A DNA stretch of 64,000 nt from Mangrovimicrobium sp048323675 (GTDB taxonomy: Bacteria > Pseudomonadota > Gammaproteobacteria > Pseudomonadales > Halieaceae): assembly GCF_048323675.1 (NCBI RefSeq), contig NZ_JBLWFK010000005.1:434001-498000 (forward strand), in the 5' to 3' direction. The position numbers and the translations under genes are program-made. The notes under the pieces are model-generated. The model was not told the origin of the DNA. It made no database searches and saw nothing but the letters and a program-made list of their open reading frames with translations. Shown in pieces: positions 29,129 to 37,890 of the stretch; position 1 is the stretch's first letter, and every line of letters begins with the position of its first letter.

Positions 29129-29528
29129 CCTCGCCCCACAGCCGCTGCTCCTTGTACTCGGTATAGCTCATCCCCGTCCACCGGCGGAAGGCGCGGTAAA
29201 AACTGTTTACTTCCAGGTACCCGAGTTGTGCGGCGAGGCACTTGCCGGGCAGCCAGCGCTCGCGCAACTGTTGCTCGCAGCGGTACTGGCGCGCCCGGTC
29301 CAGCAGGAACTGGTAACTGGTGTGATCCGCCCGCAGGCGCCGCCGCAGGGTGGTGGCGCTGATGCCCAGGTCCTCCGCAACGCTATCGGCCCGGATCCTG
29401 GCGAGATCGCCTTCGAGCAGGATGCGCAGCACCTGGTCGGTGGTGCGGTAAGGCCGGTAGCGGCCTGCAGGTGAGTGTTGCGGGTGAGCTTTTCCTCCCC
29501 CGTGTTCGAGGTGCAGTGAACTATCCAT
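29121..29528 (-). CDS. AraC-type helix-turn-helix regulator lacking a sensor domain
   Basis: 135 residues holding just an AraC C-terminal double HTH: first HTH ADSVAEDLGISATTLRRRL near 45-64, second HTH CLAAQLGYLEVNSFYRAFRR near 96-115, then W-TGMSYTEYK. Usual AraC proteins have a further 150-residue N-terminal domain; here only about 30 residues precede the DNA-binding part. It could be a real short regulator or a truncated gene. Its 3' end overlaps the convergent diguanylate cyclase gene by 8 bp. Confidence 0.8.
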   Translation of the reverse strand: MDSSLHLEHGGGKAHPQHSPAGRYRPYRTTDQVLRILLEGDLARIRADSVAEDLGISATTLRRRLRADHTSYQFLLDRARQYRCEQQLRERWLPGKCLAAQLGYLEVNSFYRAFRRWTGMSYTEYKEQRLWGEVN

Positions 29529-29670
29529 AAACCATAACTTCCTTGTTGTGGTTGACTGGTGGTGACCGCGCCGGGCGGTAGGTTCAGTCTAGCAAAGGTG
29601 GCGCTGGGGGCGCAGGGCTGGCCTGCTTTGATGGAATTGGCCGGGTATGGCTGCCAATACTCCTGCCTTG

Positions 29671-31605
29671 CTACAGCAGGTCCGGCGCCGGGCAGTCCAT
29701 TACTGCGGCAATGGCGGCGAGGATCTCGCGTTCCGCGGGATTCAATTCCCCGTCCTCGCTGGCGGCGGCCACCATGGCCTTGAGCAGGCGCGGCTTGAGC
29801 AGGGGGTAGAGGCGGGCCAGTTCATGTACCGATTCGCTGAAACCGGCCACCGTACATTCTTCCCGTGGCAGCAGGGCAATGCCCGGCAGTTCGAGTTCCT
29901 CCCGACCTGCGGCAAAGGAATCCGCGGTTTCGCCGCTGCCCTCGTGGGCGAGGATGGAGAGCACCACCTGCGCTTGTTGGCTGACCTGGCCCATGCGGCG
30001 GTAGCGGGGCGAGCTGGGGCGGACCTGGGTGAACTCCGGGTCGAGGTAATGGCGCAGCAGCTGGTAGAGGCACCACTCGAACAGTTCGGTTTTGGCGTCG
30101 GCCTTGATCAGGCCCAGCAGCACGCGCTTCAGCGCAGCGTACTGGCCGGGTGAAATGGCCTTTAATGTAGGCAGGCACAGCTCGACCAGGGGCAGGCGCC
30201 GTGGCGCGCCGAGGGCGGCGATCGCGGGGTAGAGGGTGTGGGCTAGTTCCGCCAGGCCGCGCGGGCCCTGCTCCGTCACGATGGCCATTTGCGCCTGGTA
30301 GACTTCCGGCCGCGCGTGCAACAGCAGGGCGCAGACGATGGCCTGTGCGCCGAGGGGTTCATGGCTGTGGCGAACCAGTGCCAGTGGAATATCCGCGGCC
30401 GCGGCGGTCCGGGCTTCGTAGTCCGCCGCCTCGGCGACGAACTCGGCATCGGCGTTGTCGCCGGTGCTCTCCGCAGTGGCGGCGGCAGTCATGGCCGCGG
30501 CGACGATGGCCGCGCGGTCCAGCCCCGGTGTGGCGGTCTGCGTCGCGTCGATGGTGGGGTTGGGGTAGTGGCGCGGTTTGCGCTTGATGTACTCGCCGTT
30601 CCAGTCGGGTTCGAGGCGCTGGATGCGGGTATCCAGCGGCGGGTGGGTGGCGAATCCCTGCCACAGCGGGTGGATCACCTGGCCGAAAAATATATGCGAC
30701 ATTTCGCTGGCGCGTGCCGCATGCACCAGAGTGCCGGGCACGTAGCCGCCGATGACCTTGAGGGCGTCGGCGATCCCCTCTCGGTCGCGGGTGAACTGCA
30801 CCGCGCTGGCATCGGCCAGGTATTCCCGCTGGCGGCTGATCGCCGCGCGCAGGAAGTCGGCAATCAGGCCGCCGAGCCAGCCGAGGGCGCACAGCGCCAG
30901 GCCCAGTATCGGCAGCGCGGCGCCGCCCTTGTCGCGGCTGCTGCGGGCGCGACCGCTGCTGCGCAACAGCAGATAGCCCACGTCGCCGACAAAGGTGATG
31001 CCCTTGAGCAGCGCCGCCAGGCGAATGTTGAGGCGCATGTCGCCGTTGAGGATATGGCTGAATTCGTGGCCGATTACGCCCTGCAGTTCGGCGCGCTTGA
31101 AATGGTCGATGGCGCCCCGGGTCACGGCGATGATGGCATCGGCGGGCACTATGCCCGCGGCGAAGGCATTGATGCCGCGCTCGTCCTCCAGCACATACAC
31201 CGCGGGCACCGGCATGTTCGCCGCCAGTGCGATTTCCTCCACCACGTTGAGGCAGCGACGCTCCGCCGGGTCGGCAGTCTGCGGCAGGATGCGCTGCCCG
31301 CCCATGGCCTCGGCCACGACCTTGCCGCCACTGGAGAGCTGGATCCAGCGGAACAGCACCACCAGCGCCACCGCCCCGGTGATGGCGAGGCCGATAACCC
31401 CGGAGCGCTCCCAGCTGAAATAGGCCAGGAAGCCGGTCATGCCCTCGCGATGGCCGGCGTAGAGGTTGTAGTCCCTGCCGACAAACAGGAACGCGGCCAC
31501 GGCGAGGTTGGTCAGCACGACCAGGATAAAAACCGCCAGAGAAAAGAACACCACCAGCAGGCGGGTGTTGCGGCGGGCGTTGTCCTGGTGGGCGAAAAAG
31601 TCCAT
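29671..31605 (-). CDS. M48-family membrane metalloprotease with long C-terminal extension
   Basis: Zinc peptidase of the HtpX-like type, 644 residues. Two N-terminal helices (about 15-42 and 68-88), zinc motif HEFSH (180-184), and the third ligand likely in SRQREYLADASAV (near 262). Two further helices lie in between. After residue about 340 comes a 300-residue extension absent from HtpX. Its end (ASEDGELNPAEREILAAIA) looks like a TerB-type acidic helical module. A LemA gene lies 185 bp upstream on the same strand; M48 protease with LemA is a known pairing. Likely envelope quality control. Confidence 0.88.
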   Translation of the reverse strand: MDFFAHQDNARRNTRLLVVFFSLAVFILVVLTNLAVAAFLFVGRDYNLYAGHREGMTGFLAYFSWERSGVIGLAITGAVALVVLFRWIQLSSGGKVVAEAMGGQRILPQTADPAERRCLNVVEEIALAANMPVPAVYVLEDERGINAFAAGIVPADAIIAVTRGAIDHFKRAELQGVIGHEFSHILNGDMRLNIRLAALLKGITFVGDVGYLLLRSSGRARSSRDKGGAALPILGLALCALGWLGGLIADFLRAAISRQREYLADASAVQFTRDREGIADALKVIGGYVPGTLVHAARASEMSHIFFGQVIHPLWQGFATHPPLDTRIQRLEPDWNGEYIKRKPRHYPNPTIDATQTATPGLDRAAIVAAAMTAAATAESTGDNADAEFVAEAADYEARTAAAADIPLALVRHSHEPLGAQAIVCALLLHARPEVYQAQMAIVTEQGPRGLAELAHTLYPAIAALGAPRRLPLVELCLPTLKAISPGQYAALKRVLLGLIKADAKTELFEWCLYQLLRHYLDPEFTQVRPSSPRYRRMGQVSQQAQVVLSILAHEGSGETADSFAAGREELELPGIALLPREECTVAGFSESVHELARLYPLLKPRLLKAMVAAASEDGELNPAEREILAAIAAVMDCPAPDLL

Positions 31606-31790
31606 GGCTGGCGGATAGCCTCAGGGAGCCGGCTGGCTGGGGGTGGTCGGGCCGCGGGTGACTGGTAAAGCCGCTGCCCGGGTGCCTGAAGTTTCGACGG
31701 CGCTACAGGGCGCGTCCGTTGAAGCTCCGGGCTCCGGGCATACCGGCTGCGGGCGTACCGGTGCGGCAGCAGTCAGCAGCGGCAGTCGGC

Positions 31791-32384
31791 TCAGCTGAAC
31801 TGCACCTTGGGCGCGGCCTGGATTTGCGGCGAGTCGTCGAACTCCAGTAACTGCGCATCGTCCGGGTGGCCGAACTTCGGCGCGAAGAACACCGGCGGGA
31901 AGCTCTGGCGGTAGGTGTTGTAGGCCATTACCGCGTCGTTGTAGCCCTGGCGGGCGAAGGCGATACGGTTTTCCGTGGTGGTCAGTTCCTCGGAGAGCTG
32001 CTGCATGTTCTCGCTGGCCTTGAGGTCCGGATAGGCTTCAACGGTCACGTTGAGTTTCCCCAGCGCCCCCTGTAGCGCCGATTCCGCGCTGGACAGCTTG
32101 CTGATGTCCGCCGCGGCGAGGTCGGTGCCCTTGAGTGCCTGCAGCGCGGCCGCGGCCTCGTTGCGCGCCGCTACCACGGCTTCGAGGGTTTCCCGTTCGT
32201 GCTGCAGGTAGCCCTTTGCAGTTTCCACCAGGTTGGGAATCAGGTCGTAGCGGCGCTTCAACTGCACCTCGATCTGGGCGAAGGCGTTTTTAAAGCGGTT
32301 CTTCAGGGTAACCAGTTTGTTGTAGATGCTGATGACGTAGATCACCAGCGCCACGATCAGCAGCAAGAGCACGGTACCTGACAT
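31791..32384 (-). CDS. lemA: LemA family protein
   Basis: 197 residues with one N-terminal membrane helix (3-20) followed by the LemA signature YNKLVTLKNRFKNAFAQIEV (21-40) and RRYDLIPNLVETAKGY (44-59), then three long helices. The C-terminal FPPVFFAPKFG fits the family. Function is not firmly known; LemA genes often accompany M48 proteases, as here, where the protease gene lies 185 bp downstream on the same strand. Probably one operon. Confidence 0.93.
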   Translation of the reverse strand: MSGTVLLLLIVALVIYVISIYNKLVTLKNRFKNAFAQIEVQLKRRYDLIPNLVETAKGYLQHERETLEAVVAARNEAAAALQALKGTDLAAADISKLSSAESALQGALGKLNVTVEAYPDLKASENMQQLSEELTTTENRIAFARQGYNDAVMAYNTYRQSFPPVFFAPKFGHPDDAQLLEFDDSPQIQAAPKVQFS

Positions 32385-32457
32385 GGAAGCCCCCCGGGCG
32401 ATAATTTGTTGATGGGTTTCAATGTTAGCACGGCCAGATGTTATCGCAGCAAGGCGA

Positions 32458-32733
32458 TCAGCCGGAGGCCTGGAGTAATCCGCTCGCCATCAGTTCATTG
32501 AGCAGCCGTTCTACATCCTCGCGCAGCCGGGTTTCCTCTACGTCGTATTCGTCAAGCAGCACTGGAATCATGGCGGGCCATTCGGCGTGTTCGTCAATCA
32601 GCTGCCATATTCGGGCGCCAACTTCATCGAGGCCAAAATACTGCTCGCTGGCCAGGTCGAGCAGCACCATTTCGCCGGAGACTTCCTGGAAAATGACCTG
32701 TGGAGAGCGGGCCAGGCGGAAAGGGACTGCCAC
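32458..32733 (-). CDS. Orphan PqqD-family protein
   Basis: 91 residues with the PqqD-fold pattern: hydrophobic strand pairs FQEVSGEMVLLDLASEQYFG (15-34), LDEVGARIWQLIDE (35-48) and a C-terminal helix-turn-helix-like end. PqqD proteins recognise RiPP leader peptides for radical-SAM or related enzymes. Here no precursor peptide or maturase lies nearby, although stand-alone PqqD-like genes also occur in polysaccharide/PEP-CTERM-type loci. Role unknown. Confidence 0.8.
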   Translation of the reverse strand: MAVPFRLARSPQVIFQEVSGEMVLLDLASEQYFGLDEVGARIWQLIDEHAEWPAMIPVLLDEYDVEETRLREDVERLLNELMASGLLQASG

Positions 32734-32844
32734 TGGCGATTTCCTCTCGGGTTATAAGTTGGCTTTATAGTATCCTTGCTATCCGCAGTCCGCCGCAACC
32801 AGTTGGGCGAGAGTCTAAAGTACCAGCTTTCCCGGAGCTCCCGA

Positions 32845-34023
32845 GTGCAACACAATCAGCCTATACACGTGGGCATTGCAATCCTGCTCGCGATGACAAT
32901 GGCCATTGGCCCCTTTGCGCTGGATACTTTCCTGCCCGCCTTTCCTGCCATGGCGGTCAGTCTCGGCACCTCGGTTCACCATATCTCGCTGAGTATCTCG
33001 GTGTATGTATTCAGTCTCGCGTTCGGGCAGCTGGTGGCGGGGCCGCTGGCGGACCGGTTTGGTCGCGCCGTCGTGATGCTTTCCGGTCTGGGCATTTTCG
33101 CCGTTGCGAGCTTGTTGATCACCTGGGCTCAGAATCTGGAAGAACTGTTGGGCTTGCGCGTGCTGCAGGCCTTCGGTGGTGGCTGGGCGACGGTGTGCGT
33201 GCCGGCGATAGTCCGCGACCGCCTGAGTGGCAACGAAGCGGCGCGCTTTTTCAGCCTGATAGGCCTGATCATGATCCTTGCACCGGCTGTCGCGCCCTCA
33301 CTGGGCAGTGCCGTGCTTCTGGTCTGGGGTTGGCGGGTGATTTTCCTGTTACTCGGGCTCTATGCGGTGGCTGTCGCCCTGCTGCTGTACTTCACGGTTT
33401 TTCGTCACCACCGGCGCAGCCCGCCTGCGGATACCGGGTTGAGTGCCTGGCAGCGCTACCGCGCGGTGTTCGCCACCCGCGAGGCGCTGCCCTACATGGT
33501 GCTGCAGACCCTCTGTTTCGCCGCGATGCTGCTGTTTATCACCCACGCTTCCTTCATCTACCAGCAGTACTACAGCGCCGGACCCCAGTTCTTCGCGCTC
33601 CTGTTTGGCGCCAACATTGTGGTCATGGTATTCGCCAACCTCAGCAACCGCCGGTTGCTCAGGTACTTCCCGCCCCAGCAGATCCTGCGCTGGGCGCTGA
33701 GTATCCAGGGCGTCGGGGTATTGCTGCTGGTATTGGTCAGCCTGTTTCAGCCCCGCTTGTGGCTGTTCGTGCCGGCGATGATGATTACCGTTGGCGCCAT
33801 GGGCGCAATTACGCCCAACACCCAGGCCTGTTTCATGGACCACTTCGGCCGCAATGGCGGCACAGCGGCGGCCCTGATGGGCGCGACCCAGTTCTCGATC
33901 GCCGGGCTGATTTCCGCCGGTTCGGCGCTGTTGCCCGAGTCTGTGTCGGCCATCGTGCTGGCGCAGGCTGCCTGCGTCATCCCCTGTCTTGCCCTGGTCT
34001 GGCTGCGGCGCCGGGCAGGCTGA
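32845..34023 (+). CDS. Bcr/CflA-type MFS drug-resistance exporter
   Basis: 12-helix inner-membrane proton antiporter, 392 residues from GTG 32845 (preceded by GGAG). The frame opens further upstream but that would add a hydrophilic leader. Motif A, GPLADRFGRAVVML, lies near 55-68; DTFLPAFPAM near 23 and the motif-C-like GLIMILAPAVAPSLG are typical of Bcr/CflA. It probably exports small toxic compounds. It is not obviously linked to its neighbours. Confidence 0.88.
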   Translation: MQHNQPIHVGIAILLAMTMAIGPFALDTFLPAFPAMAVSLGTSVHHISLSISVYVFSLAFGQLVAGPLADRFGRAVVMLSGLGIFAVASLLITWAQNLEELLGLRVLQAFGGGWATVCVPAIVRDRLSGNEAARFFSLIGLIMILAPAVAPSLGSAVLLVWGWRVIFLLLGLYAVAVALLLYFTVFRHHRRSPPADTGLSAWQRYRAVFATREALPYMVLQTLCFAAMLLFITHASFIYQQYYSAGPQFFALLFGANIVVMVFANLSNRRLLRYFPPQQILRWALSIQGVGVLLLVLVSLFQPRLWLFVPAMMITVGAMGAITPNTQACFMDHFGRNGGTAAALMGATQFSIAGLISAGSALLPESVSAIVLAQAACVIPCLALVWLRRRAG

Positions 34024-34129
34024 GTTCACTTCCACGGCTGATTCAGGTCCGTCGCGGGACACCTCGCGGCACAGCACAGGCGCACCTGTAGTGCTAGACT
34101 GGGCGCCAAACCAGGTGAAGCGAACGTCT

Positions 34130-35170
34130 ATGCCGGATCCAGTCAAACTTACCGAGTTCAGTCACGGCGCGGGCTGTGGTTGCAAGATTGCCCCGCGGGT
34201 ACTCGATACCATTCTCGCCGGGGCCGGCGCCAGCCTCCCGGACCCTGCGTTGCTGGTGGGCAACAGTACCCGCGACGACGCTGCCGCCTACGATCTCGGC
34301 AACGGCGAAGTCATTCTTAGTACCACCGACTTCTTCATGCCCATTGCTGATGACCCCTTCGATTTCGGCCGCATCGCCGCCGCCAACGCGATCAGCGATA
34401 TCTATGCGATGGGCGGGCAGCCGATGATGGCCATCGCCATTCTCGGCTGGCCGGTCAACCAGCTGTCCGCGGAAGTGGCCGGGCAGGTAGTCGCCGGCGG
34501 GCGGGCCGTATGCAGTGAAGCAGGTATCGCCCTTGCCGGTGGCCACAGTATCGATTCGCCGGAACCCATATTTGGTCTCGCGGTCACCGGCCGGGTGCGC
34601 CGGGAGCACCTGCGCCGCAATGCCACCGCGCAGGCCGGGGACCGGCTCTACCTGACCAAGCCGCTCGGTGTGGGAATTCTCACCACCGCGCAGAAGCAGA
34701 AATTGCTGCGCCCGGAGCACGAACACCTGGCCCGCGACTGGATGTGCCGGCTGAACAGTGTGGGCGCGCGGCTGGCGCCGGTTTCCGGCGTAACCGCGAT
34801 GACCGATGTGACCGGCTTTGGCTTGCTGGGCCACCTGCTGGAACTGTGTGAAGGTTCCGGGCTGGGGGCGCGACTGGACTACCCGGCGATTCCGCTGATC
34901 GGCCCGGTGCGCGATTACCTCGAGCGCGGGGCGATCCCCGGCGGCACCAGCCGCAACTTTGCCAGTTACGGTGAGCGCGTCGCACCGCTCACCGAGGAGC
35001 AGCGGCACCTGCTGTGCGACCCCCAGACCAGCGGCGGACTGCTGGTCGCGGTGCGGCCCGAGGCCTGTGATGTGGTGGAATCGATACTGCTCGAAGCGGA
35101 CATTCCCGTCGCGTGCATTGGCGAAATGCAGCCGGGTGACAACCCGCTGCGGGTGGAGGTTGTCGGGTGA
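34130..35170 (+). CDS. selD: Selenide, water dikinase (selenophosphate synthase)
   Basis: Makes selenophosphate from selenide and ATP. 346 residues from ATG 34130, preceded by AGGTGAAG. The N-terminal SHGAGCGCK gives catalytic Cys16 and Lys19 (Cys form, not Sec). Other motifs are NSTRDDAAAYDLG near 43, DFFMPIADDPFDFG, AISDIYAMGGQPMMA and the glycine-rich DPQTSGGLL near the end. Its stop overlaps the mnmH start (GTGA), so selenium here serves at least tRNA 2-selenouridine. No selA or selB is present in the window. Confidence 0.96.
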   Translation: MPDPVKLTEFSHGAGCGCKIAPRVLDTILAGAGASLPDPALLVGNSTRDDAAAYDLGNGEVILSTTDFFMPIADDPFDFGRIAAANAISDIYAMGGQPMMAIAILGWPVNQLSAEVAGQVVAGGRAVCSEAGIALAGGHSIDSPEPIFGLAVTGRVRREHLRRNATAQAGDRLYLTKPLGVGILTTAQKQKLLRPEHEHLARDWMCRLNSVGARLAPVSGVTAMTDVTGFGLLGHLLELCEGSGLGARLDYPAIPLIGPVRDYLERGAIPGGTSRNFASYGERVAPLTEEQRHLLCDPQTSGGLLVAVRPEACDVVESILLEADIPVACIGEMQPGDNPLRVEVVG

Positions 35171-36273
35171 ACGATACGGCGAACTACGCAGCGCTGTTTC
35201 TCAACGACGTGCCGCTGATGGATACCCGCGCGCCGGTGGAGTTCGCCCGGGGTAGCATGCCCGGGGCGATCAACCTGCCCCTGATGAGTGACGAGGAACG
35301 CGCCGCGGTGGGTACCTGTTACAAGGAGCGGGGCCAGGCAGCGGCGATCGAGCTCGGCCACAAACTGGTGCGCAATGAGGTTAAATACCAGCGCGTGCGC
35401 GGGTGGCTGGAATTCGCCCGGGCCAACCCCGGTGGCTACCTCTACTGTTTTCGCGGCGGCCTGCGCTCGCAGATCTGCCAGCAGTGGATGCACGATGCAG
35501 GCTGCGAATTTCCACGGGTGCTGGGTGGCTACAAGGCCATGCGCCATTTCCTGCTGGAAACGCTGGAGGAACAGTGCGGCTGGCGTCAGCTGGTCGTGGT
35601 GGCGGGGCATACCGGCGCCGCGAAAACCGAATTGCTGCAGCAACTGCCCAACAGCATCGATCTCGAGGGTCTGGCCCACCACCGCGGCAGTGCCTTCGGC
35701 AAACGCCCCGGTGGCCAGCCGACGCAGATCGATTTTGAAAACAGCATCGCGGTGGGCCTGTTGAAGCAGGCGCACCGCGCCAGCAGTGGGCTGACCGTGG
35801 TGGAAGACGAGAGCCACCTGATCGGCCGGCTGGCATTGCCCGAGGCCCTGCGCAGGGCCATGGATACGGCACCGGTGGTGCGGGTCGAGAGTTCGCTGGA
35901 GCAGCGGGTGGAGCACACGTACGAAAACTATATCCTGGATGCCCTGCGCGAGCGCCAGGCGGAATACGGCGAGCACGACGGATTTGCGGCCTTCGCAAAC
36001 CACCTGCGCGAATCGCTCTACAATATCCGGCGCCGGCTGGGCGGCGCACGCTATGCCGAATTGTCCACCGTTATGGAGTCCGCCATCGAGGCCCATGGGC
36101 GCGGCAACGCCGAGGCCCACCTGGGCTGGATAGAAACCCTGCTGCAGCACTATTACGACCCGATGTACGAATACCAGATCAGTAGTAAAAAGGCGCGCGT
36201 GATCTTCTCCGGCCCGCCGCGGGACGTGCGTGAATACCTGCTGCGCTGTGGCGACGTCGGGCTCGCAAGCTGA
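35167..36273 (+). CDS. mnmH: tRNA 2-selenouridine synthase
   Basis: Replaces sulfur by selenium at the wobble 2-thiouridine of certain tRNAs, through a geranylated intermediate. 368 residues, GTG start overlapping selD. The rhodanese domain (about 14-125) has catalytic Cys94 in YCFRGGLRSQ. A P-loop domain follows with GHTGAAKT (147-154), a slight variant with A-A before K-T. The LAHHRGSAFG and QIDFEN stretches are typical. It uses the product of SelD, and the downstream ABC genes may import selenium oxyanion. Confidence 0.95.
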   Translation: MNDTANYAALFLNDVPLMDTRAPVEFARGSMPGAINLPLMSDEERAAVGTCYKERGQAAAIELGHKLVRNEVKYQRVRGWLEFARANPGGYLYCFRGGLRSQICQQWMHDAGCEFPRVLGGYKAMRHFLLETLEEQCGWRQLVVVAGHTGAAKTELLQQLPNSIDLEGLAHHRGSAFGKRPGGQPTQIDFENSIAVGLLKQAHRASSGLTVVEDESHLIGRLALPEALRRAMDTAPVVRVESSLEQRVEHTYENYILDALRERQAEYGEHDGFAAFANHLRESLYNIRRRLGGARYAELSTVMESAIEAHGRGNAEAHLGWIETLLQHYYDPMYEYQISSKKARVIFSGPPRDVREYLLRCGDVGLAS

Positions 36274-36379
36274 AAAGCGGGATTAGCCCGGCCGCTGTGC
36301 CTGGACGCCATCGGCACCTTATTGCAATGATATCCGGACGGCCGAGCGAGCCCGGTCCGGGGAAACAGGGGGTTAACAA

Positions 36380-37231
36380 TTGAAAAAACTTCTCGGCGCG
36401 TTGTGCCTGGTCCTGTTCGCCGCGCCCTCGCTGGCGGCTACGTTTACCTTCACTGCGATCCCCGACGAGGACGAGTCCCGGCTGGTTGAGCGTTTCGACA
36501 AGGTTGCCCGCTACCTGCAGCAGCGCCTGGGGGTGGAGGTGATGTACGTTCCGGTCAAATCCTATCCGGCGGCGATCACCGCCTTCCGCCTTAACCAGGT
36601 GCAGCTGGCCTGGTTCGGCGGGCTTTCCGGGGTCCAGGCGCGGCAACTGGTGCCGGGAGCCCAGGCGATCGCCCAGGGCCATGAGGACCAGTATTTCAAA
36701 AGTTACTTCATCGCCCATCACAGCACCGGCCTGCAATCCTCGCCGCAGCTCACCGACGCGATTCAGGGAATGAGCTTCACCTTTGGCGCCAAGGGCTCTA
36801 CCTCCGGCCGCCTGATGCCGGAGTACTTCCTGCGCAAGCGTTTCGACAAGTCCCCGGAGGCGCTGTTTTCCCGCGTCGGTTTTTCCGGCGATCACAGCAT
36901 GACCATCGCCCAGGTACAGGCGGGTGTCTACCAGGTGGGCGTGGTCAACTACCTGGTCTGGCAGAATGAAGTCGCCGCCGGCAAGGTGGACCCGGAGAAG
37001 GTTGCGGTAATCTGGGAAACCCCCAACTACCCGGATTACCAGTGGACCCTGCGCGGCGATGTCGACGCCACCTTTGGCGCGGGTTTTGCCGACAAGGTGC
37101 GCGCCGCGCTGCTGGAACTGGATGATCCCGAGTTGCTTGCCGCCTTTCCCCGCGAGTCTTTTGTGCCGGCCTCGAATGCTGACTACGCGCCGATTGAAGA
37201 TGTCGCCAGGACCCTCGACCTGTTGCAATGA
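36380..37231 (+). CDS. Putative selenate/phosphonate-type ABC substrate-binding protein
   Basis: Periplasmic binding protein of the PhnD-like family, 283 residues, TTG start with an AGGGGG site. Signal peptide about 1-20 (ending SLAA). TFTAIPDEDESRLVERF near 22-38, VPVKSYPAAITAF near 55 and FGAKGSTSGRLMPEYFL near 136 are PhnD-type. A PhnD subfamily found beside selD/mnmH is annotated as putative selenate transporter; the location here fits exactly. Substrate is inferred from context. Confidence 0.85.
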   Translation: MKKLLGALCLVLFAAPSLAATFTFTAIPDEDESRLVERFDKVARYLQQRLGVEVMYVPVKSYPAAITAFRLNQVQLAWFGGLSGVQARQLVPGAQAIAQGHEDQYFKSYFIAHHSTGLQSSPQLTDAIQGMSFTFGAKGSTSGRLMPEYFLRKRFDKSPEALFSRVGFSGDHSMTIAQVQAGVYQVGVVNYLVWQNEVAAGKVDPEKVAVIWETPNYPDYQWTLRGDVDATFGAGFADKVRAALLELDDPELLAAFPRESFVPASNADYAPIEDVARTLDLLQ

Positions 37232-37890
37232 ATGCGCTGGTTGAGCTGCGTGGCTACACCCTGGAACGCAATGGTGCGGTAATCCTGCGCAATATCGACC
37301 TGGTCATCCAGCCGGGCGAGCGGGTGGCGCTGGTGGGGCCCAGTGGCGCGGGCAAGTCATCGCTGCTGCTCGCGCTTTACGAATTACTGCGCGACCAGGC
37401 GGCGCTCTGCCCCCAGCAGCTGGGGCTGGTCGATGCGCTGTCCGCCTACCACAATATTTACATGGCGCGGCTGGAACGGCACTCGCTGCTCGCCAACCTG
37501 TGCAACCTGCTGTATCCCCTGCCCGGGCCCCGGCGCGAGGTCGGTCAACTGGCGAAGGCCTTTGCCATCGAGCCGCTGTTGCGCCGACGGGTAGTGTCGC
37601 TGTCGGGGGGGGAGCGCCAGCGGGTAGCGCTGGCGCGAGCCTGCTACCGCGGCCTGCCGGTATTTCTCGGGGATGAGCCCGTATCCAGCGTCGACCCGGA
37701 CCAGGGCGGCCGCCTGCTGGCACAGGTGTGCGAGCGTCACGCCACGGTGGTCGCTGCCCTGCACAGCCCGGAACAGGCCCTGCAGAATTTTCAGCGGGTG
37801 ATCGGCCTGCAGGGTGGTGCCGTCGCCTTTGACTGTCCCGCGCAGTCCATGAGCCAGCAGGCGCTGATCGATTTCTACCGTGACCCCTGA
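37228..37890 (+). CDS. ABC transporter ATPase of the putative selenate importer
   Basis: 220-residue nucleotide-binding subunit, coupled to the binding protein by an ATGA overlap. Walker A GPSGAGKS (37-44), signature VSLSGGERQRVALARA (about 123-138), Walker B VFLGDEPVSSVDPD, and a switch histidine in ALHSPEQ. It resembles PhnC-like ATPases. The interval around the Q-loop (CPQQLGLVDALSAYHNI) is normal. Provides energy for uptake. Confidence 0.9.
   Translation: MNALVELRGYTLERNGAVILRNIDLVIQPGERVALVGPSGAGKSSLLLALYELLRDQAALCPQQLGLVDALSAYHNIYMARLERHSLLANLCNLLYPLPGPRREVGQLAKAFAIEPLLRRRVVSLSGGERQRVALARACYRGLPVFLGDEPVSSVDPDQGGRLLAQVCERHATVVAALHSPEQALQNFQRVIGLQGGAVAFDCPAQSMSQQALIDFYRDP

Noticed and set aside
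29989..30000. GGCGGTAGCGGG, near-match to the ops element
   Set aside because: It differs at the functionally important end, lies inside the protease gene on the strand opposite to its transcription, and no polysaccharide operon follows.
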